A stretch of DNA of 64,000 nt from JBEEJZ01 sp041168905 (GTDB lineage Bacteria; Pseudomonadota; Gammaproteobacteria; Burkholderiales; Burkholderiaceae_C): positions 30,900 through 94,899 of the forward strand of contig JBEEJZ010000257.1 in the NCBI GenBank assembly GCA_041168905.1, read 5' to 3'. Position numbers and translations under genes: made by a program. The notes below the pieces were generated by a model, which did not search any database, was not told the DNA's origin, and saw only the letters and a list, made by a program, of their open reading frames with translations. Shown here piece after piece: positions 43,570 through 52,644 of the stretch (position 1 is the stretch's first letter; each line of letters opens with the position of its first letter).

Positions 43570-44475
43570 TCAGGCGGCCTTGGTGGGCCGGCGATTGACC
43601 AACACGATGCCGCCGGCCACCAGTGCCAATGCGCCCAGCAGGGCCACGGTCAGGGGTTCGCCCAGCCACAGGGCGCCTGAGGCCATCGCAAATACCGGGG
43701 TCAGAAACACAAAGACCGAGATCTTGGTGGCCGGGTAGCGGCTGAGCATCCACATCCACACCAGGTAGCTGGCAAACGCGCCCACCACGGTCTGTACCAG
43801 CATGGAGCTCAAGGCAAAGCCGCTCCATTGCCAGCCCCAGGTTTCACCCAAAAACACGGACAGTGCGGGCAAGGTGACTGCGCCCACACCCAATTGGTAT
43901 AGCAGGAGTTTTTCCGGTTTGATGTGCGACAGGCCGCTGCCGCGGATGACCACCGTGGTCAGGCCCCAGCACATGCCCGCGGCCAGCGCCAACAGGTCGC
44001 CGTGCCACTGCTGGGCTGGCGCACCTGCGTTCATGCCTTCCCGAAGGGCCAGGCCGACACCCCCAAAAGCCAATAACAAGCCCACCCATTGAAGGCGGCT
44101 GAGACGCTCAGTGCTGACCACCATGGGCACCAGTACCGCCACCCAAAACGGTGAGGTGTAAACAAACAAGGTCAGACGCGAGGCGGTGGTGTGCTGCAGG
44201 CCGATGTACATGCAGGCAAATTCACCCGCAAACAAGGCGCCTGCCAGCAGCCCGGGTCGCAACGACCCATCTCGGGCCCACAAGGAGATGCCACGCCAGC
44301 GACACCACAGCAGCAGCAAGAGGGTTGCACCCCCCAGGCGGATCGAGACCTGAAACACGGGCGGCACCTCGGCCAGCGTGGCTTTGGCCAAAGCTTGCTG
44401 AAAGCCCCACAGCAGGCAGCAACCCAGCAGCAAAAGGATGGCAAGTCCGTCGAGGTGGTCTTTACGTTGGGTCAT
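43570..44475 (-). CDS. EamA/DMT-family transporter
   Basis: 301 residues with ten hydrophobic segments in two five-helix EamA repeats (first from LAILLLLGCCLLWGFQQAL, second from GDLLALAAGMCWGLTTVVIRG). Members of the drug/metabolite superfamily export or import amino acids, nucleotides or other metabolites; the substrate is unknown. It is followed on the minus strand by the gap to the Xre operators and preceded by the flavin reductase gene, with which it may be cotranscribed. Confidence 0.88.
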   Translation of the reverse strand: MTQRKDHLDGLAILLLLGCCLLWGFQQALAKATLAEVPPVFQVSIRLGGATLLLLLWCRWRGISLWARDGSLRPGLLAGALFAGEFACMYIGLQHTTASRLTLFVYTSPFWVAVLVPMVVSTERLSRLQWVGLLLAFGGVGLALREGMNAGAPAQQWHGDLLALAAGMCWGLTTVVIRGSGLSHIKPEKLLLYQLGVGAVTLPALSVFLGETWGWQWSGFALSSMLVQTVVGAFASYLVWMWMLSRYPATKISVFVFLTPVFAMASGALWLGEPLTVALLGALALVAGGIVLVNRRPTKAA

Positions 44476-44549
44476 GAGCGGCGCGGCAAGGTGGGCGGTG
44501 GCGTGGCTCTGGCCAGGCGACTGCGCAAGTTGCAGGGCCGACAGCCAGA

Positions 44550-45068
44550 TTAGAGCGGGTGCTCAGTGTAGAACTTGCCGCCGTGGTACAGCAGGGGCGA
44601 TGCACCCGGCTGGTGCATGCAACGCTCGACCTCGCCGACAAAAATGACATGGTCACCTTCGTTGTAGCGGCTGCGGTTGAAGCATTCGAAAGTGGCGATG
44701 GCTCCCTTGAGCAGTGGGGCGCCGGCAACGCCGTCGGTGAAGGCCACGTCGGCAAAACGATCCAGGCCTTTGCTGGCAAAGCGCAAGGCCAGATCCTGCT
44801 GGTCGGCCCCCAGGATGTTGATGGCGTAGTGCGAACCGGTGCTCATCGCGGGCATGGACGAGGCCGAGTTGGACAGGCTCCACAACACCAGCGGCGGTGT
44901 TAGCGACACCGAGTTGAAGGAGTTGGCCGTCAGGCCCACCAGGTCGCCGTTGGGGGCACGCGCGGTCACGATCGTAACCCCCGTGGCAAACATGCCCAGC
45001 GCGGCGCGAAACTCCTGGCTGGAAAAAGTGGGGGCGGCGGCCTGTGGGCGCGCAGTGGTCAAAGTCAT
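44550..45068 (-). CDS. Flavin reductase domain protein
   Basis: 172 residues of the FMN-binding split-barrel flavin reductase family: FRAALGMFATGVTIVTA at the N-terminus, GLTANSFNSVSLTPPLVLWSLS, and GDHVIFVGEVERCMHQPG near the end. Such enzymes reduce FMN or FAD with NAD(P)H for two-component monooxygenases. No oxygenase partner is adjacent. It is divergent from the CoxL-like gene across 120 bases. Confidence 0.88.
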   Translation of the reverse strand: MTLTTARPQAAAPTFSSQEFRAALGMFATGVTIVTARAPNGDLVGLTANSFNSVSLTPPLVLWSLSNSASSMPAMSTGSHYAINILGADQQDLALRFASKGLDRFADVAFTDGVAGAPLLKGAIATFECFNRSRYNEGDHVIFVGEVERCMHQPGASPLLYHGGKFYTEHPL

Positions 45069-45188
45069 GCGTTGAATTTACCCGAACTTGATTTCTCTGA
45101 CCCCGCGCAGGCCATCGGTCGCAGTCTTGGGCAAAATGGGCCCGCTCCGGGCAGTTGCCCCAGTTCCCCCCACACAGGAATCAGAATC

Positions 45189-47540
45189 ATGGCCTTAGAC
45201 CTGCAAGCCCCTATCCCGTCAGCGCGTTATGGCAGTGGCCAGGCTGTGCGCCGCCTGGAAGATGACGCCTTGCTGCAAGGACAAGGCCAGTTTACGGATG
45301 ACCTTAGTCCACCGGACCTGGCGCACCTGGCCTTTGTGCGCTCGCCTTACCCACATGCGCAGATCAAATCCATCGATACCTCGGCTGCTGCTGCCATGCC
45401 TGGGGTGCTGCTGGTGCTGACCGGGGCCGATCTTGTGGCCGCCGGCGTCAAACCCCTGCCCGGCGTGTCGGGCTACAAGCGGGCGGACAAATCACCCGCA
45501 GCTACCCCGGCGCGGCATGCCTTGGCCGTGGAGCGGGTGCGCTTTGTGGGCGAGCCCGTGGTGGCGGTGGTTGCCAGCACTTTGCAGCAGGCCCGCAATG
45601 CTGCCGAGGCCGTGGTGCTTGATTTCGATGAGCTGCCCATGGTCGTCAACCCGGCGGTGGCCATTGCACCGGGTGCCCCTGCCCTGTGCGAACAGGCGCC
45701 CGACAACATCAGCGCTGAAACCCGTTATGGCGACCAGGCCGCGTGCGACGCCGCCTTTGCCCAGGCCCACCACGTGGTGCAGCTGCAGATCACGCATCAG
45801 CGCCTGGTGGCCCTGACGCTGGAGCCGCGCAGCGCACTGGCCATGTTTGACGCCGACTCCCAGCGCATCACCGTGCGCATGAGCACCCAAACCCCCTCGG
45901 GCGTGCGCGACACCCTGTGTGGCGCGCTGGGTCTGCCCACCAGCGCCATGCGCATCGTGGTGGGAGACGTAGGTGGCGGTTTTGGCATGAAAACAGGCGC
46001 CTACCCCGAAGACCTGGCGCTGGCCCATTGCTGTCGCACCCTGCAACGCAGCGTGAAATGGGTGGCCGAGCGCAGCGATGAATTCGTCTCCACCACCCAT
46101 GGCCGTGACGTGCTGACCCAGGCCGCCATGGCGCTGGATGCATCGGGCAAGGTGTTGGGTTTGCGGGTGCTGTCGCTGGCCAATGTAGGGGCTTACGGCA
46201 CCGGTGGCGGCGTGGCGATTCAGGTGGAAATCGGCCCCTGGGTGCAAACCAGTGTGTACGACATCCAGACCATCGATTTCTCCTACAAAGCCGTGCTGAC
46301 CAACACGGCGCCTACCGGCCCCTACCGCGGCGCGGGTCGGCCCGAAGCCATCTTCATCATCGAGCGGCTGATGGATGAGGCCGCTCGCCAGACTGGCATT
46401 GACCGTGTTGCCCTGCGCCGGCGCAACTTCATCCAGCCTGCGCAGCTGCCCTATAAGAACCCCATGGGCCACACCTATGACAGTGGCCACTTCGAGTCCA
46501 TCATGAACCAGGGGCTTGCGCTGGCCGATTGGGCCGGCTTTGAGCAGCGTGCCAGCGCATCGGCTGCACGCGGCCAGCTACGTGGCCTCGGCATTGCCAC
46601 CTTTTTGGAGTGGACCGGTGCCAATGTGCTGCAAGAACGTGTGACCGTGTCGGTGCAGGCCAGCGGCGTCATCGAGGTGTTTTCTGCCGTCAACGCCATG
46701 GGCCAGGGCATAGCCACTTCGCTGGCGCAGCTGGTGGTCGATGCCTTTGGCGTGCCCATGCAGCAGGTCCGCGTAGTGCTGGGCGATACCGACCGGGGCG
46801 ACGGTTTTGGCAGTGCGGGCTCTCGCTCTATCTTTGTGGGCGGTTCGGCGGTGCAGGTGGGCAGTGAGCGCACGCTCGACAAGGCCCGGCAACTCGCCGC
46901 TGCCGAGCTGGAGGTGGCCGAGCAGGACCTGGTGTACGAGCAAGGCCGCTTCAAGGTGCCGGGCACCGATGTGGCGCTGGGCCTGTTCGAACTGGCGGGG
47001 CGCCAGGCCGATCAACGCATCTTTATCGAATCCACCAGCAAGGTGCAGGCGCCCAGCTGGCCCAATGGCTGCCACATTTGCGAAGTAGAGCTGGACCCCG
47101 CCACCGGCACCGTGGCCGTGGTGGCCTATGCCTCGGTCAACGACGTGGGCCGGGTGGTTAACCCCATGATCGTGCGTGGCCAGCTCGAAGGCGGCGCGGT
47201 GCAGGGCCTGGGCCAGGCGCTGTGCGAGCACATGATTTACGACGAAGAAACCGGCCAGCCCCTCACCGGCAGCCTGATGGACTACGCCGCCCCGCGCGCA
47301 GATGCGTTTCCGGTGTTCAAGACCGAGACCAACGAGTCCACACCCTGCCTGACCAACCCGCTGGGTGTGAAAGGCGTGGGCGAACTCGGCACCATCGGCG
47401 CCACGCCCGCCCTCGTCAACGCGGTAGCCGATGCCCTGGCCCGTGCCGGGTTGGCGCATCTGGCGCCACAGTTGCAAATGCCGCTCACGTCCGGGCGCGT
47501 GTGGAGCTTGATGCGGGCGGCGCAGCCTGATGCGAAGTAG
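45189..47540 (+). CDS. CoxL-like molybdenum hydroxylase large subunit, orphan
   Basis: 783 residues of the xanthine dehydrogenase/CoxL molybdopterin subunit family (AVRRLEDDALLQGQGQFTDD, GDVGGGFGMKTGAYPED, PYRGAGRPEA, GVGELGTIGATPALVNAV). The loop has AYRGAGR-type sequence rather than the Cys-containing VAYRCSFR of true CO dehydrogenase, so CO oxidation is unlikely. The usual FAD and 2Fe-2S subunit genes are absent nearby, so it must find partners elsewhere. The start follows CAGGAATCAGAATC; an earlier ATG gives a non-conserved extension. Its 3' end overlaps the convergent DUF3095 gene by 56 bases. Confidence 0.87.
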   Translation: MALDLQAPIPSARYGSGQAVRRLEDDALLQGQGQFTDDLSPPDLAHLAFVRSPYPHAQIKSIDTSAAAAMPGVLLVLTGADLVAAGVKPLPGVSGYKRADKSPAATPARHALAVERVRFVGEPVVAVVASTLQQARNAAEAVVLDFDELPMVVNPAVAIAPGAPALCEQAPDNISAETRYGDQAACDAAFAQAHHVVQLQITHQRLVALTLEPRSALAMFDADSQRITVRMSTQTPSGVRDTLCGALGLPTSAMRIVVGDVGGGFGMKTGAYPEDLALAHCCRTLQRSVKWVAERSDEFVSTTHGRDVLTQAAMALDASGKVLGLRVLSLANVGAYGTGGGVAIQVEIGPWVQTSVYDIQTIDFSYKAVLTNTAPTGPYRGAGRPEAIFIIERLMDEAARQTGIDRVALRRRNFIQPAQLPYKNPMGHTYDSGHFESIMNQGLALADWAGFEQRASASAARGQLRGLGIATFLEWTGANVLQERVTVSVQASGVIEVFSAVNAMGQGIATSLAQLVVDAFGVPMQQVRVVLGDTDRGDGFGSAGSRSIFVGGSAVQVGSERTLDKARQLAAAELEVAEQDLVYEQGRFKVPGTDVALGLFELAGRQADQRIFIESTSKVQAPSWPNGCHICEVELDPATGTVAVVAYASVNDVGRVVNPMIVRGQLEGGAVQGLGQALCEHMIYDEETGQPLTGSLMDYAAPRADAFPVFKTETNESTPCLTNPLGVKGVGELGTIGATPALVNAVADALARAGLAHLAPQLQMPLTSGRVWSLMRAAQPDAK

Positions 47541-48684
47541 CCGGCCTGGTGTTTTTCAACTGCCTCGCCGCCACGGCATACCCCCCGTCGCCGCCGTCCA
47601 CAAAATGGATGTGCTGCTCCATCGACTGCACGAAGCAGGTCATGAGGGCGTGGTCGCTGTAGTGCAGGCCAAAGCTCAGTTCGCCCTGGTCTTGCAGGGT
47701 GTGCAGCAGAGATTCGAGCTGTGCCGATTCTTCGGGGGTGACGTCCAGCACTGCCCTGAACACATCGTCCAGCTTGAGGTGGTCGGTGCTTAGCGTCAGG
47801 CCGCGGATGTACTTGCCGGCGGCGCTGTTTGCCTTGTTGGCTTGCAGCTTGACCAGGCCGGAAAACAGGCCGGTCAGGGCCCAGATCCCGGCATGTCGGA
47901 GCGACCGCAAGACCCGGTTACTTACCCGGTAAGCCAGCTCGGTGCCCAGGTGTTGCGGTGGCCAGGTCAGCGGCAGGTTGCCTACGCGTACCGGGTTGGC
48001 CTGGGGCACCAGGGTCTCGATTTGCCTGATGAGGTGCTGGAGTTTGTTCAGATCGTGGTTCTTGACCTTGACCTTGACCAGCAGTGTCATGATGCGGCCC
48101 CGCGTGGCAGGCACATTGTTCCAGCGGCATTCCAGGCCGTCGACCGACAGGCCCTCGGGGCGCTCAGTGGGTGTTGCGACCAGCACGCCGTAGCGCTCTG
48201 GCGCGGTCTTGACCAGATCCTCAGCCAGCGAAAGGCCGCCGCCCGAAAACAGCGCCATGTCCATTTGCCCGGCCAGACCGTGGCGTGCGACCCGGACGTC
48301 GGCCCCGCGCGCGCGAACATCTGCCACCTGCACACAGCCCACGCGCAGTTCCAGGCCAGTGCTGGCCAGGGCGCGCGCGCTCAAGGCCAGCCAGGCCTGG
48401 GTCATGGCACTTTGCATGGTGGGCGGCACCACCACTGTTGCGCCGTCGCCGCCAAAGACAAAGGGAATGGCCTCAGGTCCGCAAGCATGCGTGGCTGCCA
48501 CGATGCAGGCAGCGCCCAGGGCGTTGACCTGCTTGTAATGCCCTTGCGCAATGGCTTGCGTGGACCCGGTGACATCCGCCACAAAAATCAGCCAGTCGTC
48601 GGGCAGTGGCGTGTATGACTTGGCCAGCGTCCAGTCGGACAGGCTCGTGGCCTTGGGTGCAACTGCGTAAGCGCTCAGATCCAT
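47485..48684 (-). CDS. DUF3095 protein (cyclase-like fold)
   Basis: 399 residues matching DUF3095. The N-terminal part contains IFVADVTGSTQAIAQGHY and FVFGGDGATVVVP, which resemble the metal-binding strands of class III nucleotide cyclases. Much of the adenine-specific machinery is not apparent, so activity is uncertain. The C-terminal ~30 residues (PATSHQAAPPASSSTRART) are low-complexity and translated from the complement of the CoxL tail, suggesting a lost stop codon or recent extension. Function unknown. Confidence 0.8.
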   Translation of the reverse strand: MDLSAYAVAPKATSLSDWTLAKSYTPLPDDWLIFVADVTGSTQAIAQGHYKQVNALGAACIVAATHACGPEAIPFVFGGDGATVVVPPTMQSAMTQAWLALSARALASTGLELRVGCVQVADVRARGADVRVARHGLAGQMDMALFSGGGLSLAEDLVKTAPERYGVLVATPTERPEGLSVDGLECRWNNVPATRGRIMTLLVKVKVKNHDLNKLQHLIRQIETLVPQANPVRVGNLPLTWPPQHLGTELAYRVSNRVLRSLRHAGIWALTGLFSGLVKLQANKANSAAGKYIRGLTLSTDHLKLDDVFRAVLDVTPEESAQLESLLHTLQDQGELSFGLHYSDHALMTCFVQSMEQHIHFVDGGDGGYAVAARQLKNTRPATSHQAAPPASSSTRART

Positions 48685-48853
48685 GAGATTCGGTTGACAT
48701 TGAGGTTGGGATGGTCAGGGAGCATAGGCGCAACAGTCATTACTTTGTCATTGGGTGATTGACCTGGTGCATCACAAACCGCCGAGCGCCATCTTCCAGT
48801 GCTTGTTGGCGTCACATAAAGTGCGACCTTCAACTTTTGAAAATGACTCAGCT

Positions 48854-49756
48854 ATGCAAGATTCCATGCCTCCCGATTTGGCACGCGCACTGGCTGATTT
48901 TGGGCCAGAAGTCAGCCCTCAGCAGGTGCGCGCACTCTTTGCGCCCCTGCAGCTCAAGCAGTCTCGAGTTGGCAAAAGGTGCTTGAAGGATGTGCCATAC
49001 GGCGCGCATGAACGCCAGGTGATGGATGTGTACCTGCCCGATGAGTCTGCAAAGTGTGGTACCAGCCAGATCCTGGTGTATTTCCATGGCGGTGGCTTTA
49101 TCCGTGGTGACAAGCAGGACATGTCGAACATAGGCTTGTGGGGTGCGGGCCAGGGCTATGTGACCATTTTGGCCAACTACCGGCTTGCGCCCGGTGATCG
49201 ATGGCCCAGTGGCCCTGAAGACGTCGTGGCAGTCTGCCAGGCAGTGCAGCGTTTGGCCCCCACATGGCAAGCGGATGCTGCCAAGTTGGTGCTTGTGGGC
49301 GAATCGGCGGGTGCGGCCCATGTGGCAGCCGCCAGTCTGATCAAACGCTTTCAGCATGCCAATTGGCATATCGCAGGCGCAGCCCTTCTCTCCGGTCCGT
49401 ACAACGCGCACCTTGAAGGCTTGGCCCGAGCAGCACTCAATATCCCAACGCCAGACATACGTAACGATGCCTACTTTGGCACTGATACCGGAACATGGCG
49501 TTCGGCAAGTGTGGTGGAGCAGATCAACGCAGATCCCTTCCCAATGCTGATTGCTGTCGCGGAACGTGATTTGCTGCAAATGAAAGTGCAGGCCGGGGAG
49601 TTGTTCTCGCGGCTCGTCGTGCAACATGGCTTTGAGCCCGCGCTGCACTGGTGGCGACACCACAACCACTTTTCGCCAGGCTGCTCAATAGGCACCGAAG
49701 ACACTTCCGTCAGTGGCGTCCTGGCCACTTTTATAGACAGTAACTGTCACCCCTAA
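48854..49756 (+). CDS. Alpha/beta hydrolase, HSL/esterase type
   Basis: About 300 residues with the oxyanion motif YFHGGGFIRGD, nucleophile elbow VGESAGAAH, and acidic and His residues near AERDLLQ and HHNHFSPG. This is the hormone-sensitive-lipase-like carboxylesterase group. The start is uncertain: ATG 48854 is chosen, while a GTG at 48755 would add 33 residues without family similarity. Substrate unknown. Convergent with the LysR gene. Confidence 0.85.
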   Translation: MQDSMPPDLARALADFGPEVSPQQVRALFAPLQLKQSRVGKRCLKDVPYGAHERQVMDVYLPDESAKCGTSQILVYFHGGGFIRGDKQDMSNIGLWGAGQGYVTILANYRLAPGDRWPSGPEDVVAVCQAVQRLAPTWQADAAKLVLVGESAGAAHVAAASLIKRFQHANWHIAGAALLSGPYNAHLEGLARAALNIPTPDIRNDAYFGTDTGTWRSASVVEQINADPFPMLIAVAERDLLQMKVQAGELFSRLVVQHGFEPALHWWRHHNHFSPGCSIGTEDTSVSGVLATFIDSNCHP

Positions 49757-49763
49757 GCCTGAT

Positions 49764-50660
49764 TTACCTGCCTCTAGGCAGGCTGCGCAGCAGTACATCG
49801 CAAAAAAACTCGGAGGGCGGCGACAAGGGCAAGTCAGGCCGACGAACCAGCACGATTGCCGGCGCCGGCAGCTCTTCCTGAACTGCAATCACATCCAGCA
49901 CATCTTGGGTCATCGCAAAACTCATCCACTGCTTGGGTAGCATGGCAAGCAGGTCTGTTTGTGCCAACGCCACTTGCACCGACAACGCTGAGTGAGCTTG
50001 CAGCATCACCCGGGGCGCATTCAGTCCATGGGCGCCGAAGAGTCGCGCCAAGTCTTCGTCTGCATTGTGGTCAATGGTGGTCGCAGCCCACTCGGCGGTG
50101 GAAAGCGCCTTGAGGCTGCGCGCCAGCGCCAAGGGGTGACCCTTGCGGCAAACCACGACCCGCGTGTTGTCGCAGAGATGCTGTAGCGCCAAGCCAGGAG
50201 AGGGCTTTAGCCGTGGAGCCGCACCCAGGTAAAAATCGATGCTGCCATCGCGAAGCGCCCCTTCGACCCCTGGTAGCAGGCTCTCCGTGATGCTGAGCTT
50301 GACCTTGGGGTAGGTGCGTCGGAACACTGGAAGCGCATCGGGCAGCATCCCCAAATGGGGCATGATGGACAGCGCCACAGCGACGGTGCCCTCGTAGGCT
50401 GGCCCAGGTTGTTGCACCTCCTCTCGTGCCCGCCTTAATTCATTGGCTACGGCGCAGGCGCGGCGATGAAACCGTGCACCTTCTGCGGTAAGCACCATGC
50501 CGGTGGTTTGCCTGGCAAACAACGCCACCCCCAACTCTCGCTCCAAGGCCCGCACGCTCCGCGTGAGTGCTGGCTGTGGCACATCCAGTCGACGGGCGGC
50601 CGAGCGCAGGCTGCCGTGTTCGACGATGGCAATCATGTGCTGAAGTTGTTCGTGTTTCAC
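49764..50660 (-). CDS. LysR-family transcriptional regulator
   Basis: 298 residues. The winged helix-turn-helix is at the N-terminus (MIAIVEHGSLRSAARRLDVPQPALTRSVRALE, in order), followed by a two-lobed effector domain (TVAVALSIMPHLGMLPDALP onward). It diverges from the Bug receptor gene across 132 bases carrying a T-N11-A dyad, so it most likely controls the operon 50.8-58.0 kb in response to a pathway acid or CoA ester. Confidence 0.93.
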   Translation of the reverse strand: MKHEQLQHMIAIVEHGSLRSAARRLDVPQPALTRSVRALERELGVALFARQTTGMVLTAEGARFHRRACAVANELRRAREEVQQPGPAYEGTVAVALSIMPHLGMLPDALPVFRRTYPKVKLSITESLLPGVEGALRDGSIDFYLGAAPRLKPSPGLALQHLCDNTRVVVCRKGHPLALARSLKALSTAEWAATTIDHNADEDLARLFGAHGLNAPRVMLQAHSALSVQVALAQTDLLAMLPKQWMSFAMTQDVLDVIAVQEELPAPAIVLVRRPDLPLSPPSEFFCDVLLRSLPRGR

Positions 50661-50676
50661 GGCAGTCCTTTGAGGG

Positions 50677-50691
50677 ATTCAAAATTCGAAT
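50677..50691. promoter_or_regulatory. LysR-type T-N11-A binding dyad
   Basis: ATTC-AAAATTC-GAAT is a perfect interrupted palindrome of the LysR T-N11-A class, 17 bases from the LysR start and about 100 from the divergent Bug gene. Confidence 0.6.
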
Positions 50692-50792
50692 CACGTTTAA
50701 GAAAAAACCATCTTATAGGAACCCCCGCATCTGCCTAGACTCATTCCCATCCCCCTTGACGGGATACATCCAAAAACAGACGGAGACGAAAC

Positions 50793-51767
50793 ATGACATT
50801 GAAATTTATACGTCGCTTCATGCAGACCGCCCTTCCGCTGCTGGCCCTCGCCAGCACTGCTGCCATCGCGGATAGCTGGCCGAACAAGCCCGTGCGCATG
50901 ATCGTGCCGGCGGGTGCTGGCGCGGCACCTGACGTGATTGCTCGCATCATTGGTGAAAAGCTGGCTGCCGCCTGGGGTCAGGGTGTCGTCGTGGATAACA
51001 AACCCGGTGCTGGCGGAATTCCTGGCATGTCCGCCCTGGCGCGATCTGCGCCCGATGGCTACACCATCGGCTTTGTACCTGCCGCCATGGGTACGATCAC
51101 GCCGCTGGTGTTCAAGAGTCCACAGTTCAACCCCGACACCGATCTCTCCTCGGCCGCCACCGTCGGTACCAGCCCATTGATGTTGGCAGTGCCTGGCACC
51201 AGTGCCATCCAGTCGCTGGCTGACCTTGCAAAGCATGCCAAGGCTAACCCCGGCAAGGTCAACTTCGCTGCGCCACAGCTCAACTCCTTGCCCCACCTGG
51301 CCGGTGAGATGGTCAGCAAAGCCGGTGGCATGAATCTCTTTACCGTGCCGTTTCGCGCACCACCCGAGGCGGTGGCTGCGGTGCTGGCTGGCGATGCCAT
51401 GCTCACCGTGGACGGTGTTCCTGGCCTGCTGCAGCATGTGAAGTCTGGTCGTTTGCGGGCAGTGGGCGTGACCTCTGCCAAGCGCCTGCCAGGGATCGAT
51501 GTGCCAGCTGTGGCAGAAACTTACCCAGGCTATGAAGCCATAGGCTGGTTCCAGATCATCGTACCCATGGGTACACCGCCCGCCATCATCGAGCGCATCA
51601 ATGCCGATGTGAACCGTATCACCGCCTCCCCCGAGATCGCCACCCGACTGGGCGATATGGGTGTCTATCCGCGCCAGGACACTGTGGCTGGTGCCCGTGA
51701 ATTCTTTGTGCAGCAACAAGGCGCCATGAAGCGCCTGGTGAATGACCTGGGCGTTCAGCCCCAGTAA
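50793..51767 (+). CDS. Bug-family tripartite tricarboxylate solute-binding receptor
   Basis: 324 residues with a signal peptide (MTLKFIRRFMQTALPLLALASTAAIA) and the Bug/TctC fold: WPNKPVRMIVPAGAGAAPDVIAR, NKPGAGGIPG, DGYTIGFVP. Bug proteins bind carboxylates or aromatic acids in the periplasm. No TctA/TctB transporter genes are next to it, so it is an orphan receptor, which is common in Burkholderiales. GGAGACGAAAC precedes the start. It is the first gene of the operon opposite the LysR regulator. Confidence 0.93.
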   Translation: MTLKFIRRFMQTALPLLALASTAAIADSWPNKPVRMIVPAGAGAAPDVIARIIGEKLAAAWGQGVVVDNKPGAGGIPGMSALARSAPDGYTIGFVPAAMGTITPLVFKSPQFNPDTDLSSAATVGTSPLMLAVPGTSAIQSLADLAKHAKANPGKVNFAAPQLNSLPHLAGEMVSKAGGMNLFTVPFRAPPEAVAAVLAGDAMLTVDGVPGLLQHVKSGRLRAVGVTSAKRLPGIDVPAVAETYPGYEAIGWFQIIVPMGTPPAIIERINADVNRITASPEIATRLGDMGVYPRQDTVAGAREFFVQQQGAMKRLVNDLGVQPQ

Positions 51768-51847
51768 TCCCTCCACTTTCTGATGTCCCGAATGGCACCC
51801 GATGAGGAGTGCCGGGGATGAACTCAGCCATTAAACGGAGCATTTCC

Positions 51848-52621
51848 ATGAGTACACGCAAAAAAGCCCTCGTTACTGGCGGCGGCACTGGCATAGGCCG
51901 TAGCGCCGTGCTGGCCCTGGCCCGCGCGGGCTTCGACGTCGCCATCAACTATGCCTCCAGCGCTAAAGCCGCGCAGGCGGTGGCCGAGGAGGCCCAGGCT
52001 CTGGGCGCGCAAACCTTGCTGCTGCAGTGCGACGTCAGCGACGACGCTGCGGTTCGGCAGATGCTGGCTCAGGTGGGCGAAGCCTTTGGCCACCTCGACA
52101 CGCTGATCAATAACGCAGGTACCACCGCAACCTGGAAGGTCAAGGACCTGGACAGCCTGGACATGGACGCGTGGGACCGCACCTTCGCGGTCAATGTGCG
52201 CGGCAACTTTCAGGTCACCCGCGCGAGCGTGCCACTGTTGCGCAAGAGCAAGGCGGACGGTGGTGAACCCTGCATAGTTAACACCGCCAGCATCGTGGGC
52301 CTACGCCCCGGCCCGCAGCCGCCACCTTACGCTGCCAGCAAGGCCGCCGTGGTGAGCCTGACCAAGATGATGGCCTGGAACCTCGGGCCGGACATCCGCG
52401 TGAATGCTGTAGCACCAGGCTGGATGGAGGGCGACTGGATGGAACGCATGCTGGGCGACAAATACGACACGCTCATGGGCGCGCGCGCCAAGGCCACGCC
52501 CCTCAAACGCTGTGTCACAGCGGATGACGTGGCCGAGGTGATGCTCAACCTGATCCAGGGCATGCGCTTTGTCACCGGGGAGGTCGTCGTCATCGATGGC
52601 GGCTTCACCAGTTCAACCTGA
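51848..52621 (+). CDS. Short-chain dehydrogenase/reductase
   Basis: 257 residues. It has the NAD(P)-binding TGGGTGIGRS near residue 9, NNAG, the catalytic Ser (NTASIVG) and Tyr161-x3-Lys165 (YAASK), and GGF at the C-terminus. In the operon context it could oxidise a 3-hydroxyacyl- or 2-hydroxycycloalkanoyl-CoA (compare CouN and BadH). An in-frame ATG at 51818 also has a good ribosome-binding site; the family N-terminus starts at 51848. Confidence 0.88.
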   Translation: MSTRKKALVTGGGTGIGRSAVLALARAGFDVAINYASSAKAAQAVAEEAQALGAQTLLLQCDVSDDAAVRQMLAQVGEAFGHLDTLINNAGTTATWKVKDLDSLDMDAWDRTFAVNVRGNFQVTRASVPLLRKSKADGGEPCIVNTASIVGLRPGPQPPPYAASKAAVVSLTKMMAWNLGPDIRVNAVAPGWMEGDWMERMLGDKYDTLMGARAKATPLKRCVTADDVAEVMLNLIQGMRFVTGEVVVIDGGFTSST

Positions 52622-52644
52622 TAAACCATCCAAGGAGGCTCATC

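Noticed and set aside
45189..47540. True aerobic CO dehydrogenase
   Set aside because: The active-site loop lacks the Cys-containing VAYRCSFR sequence and the CoxM/CoxS subunits are absent.
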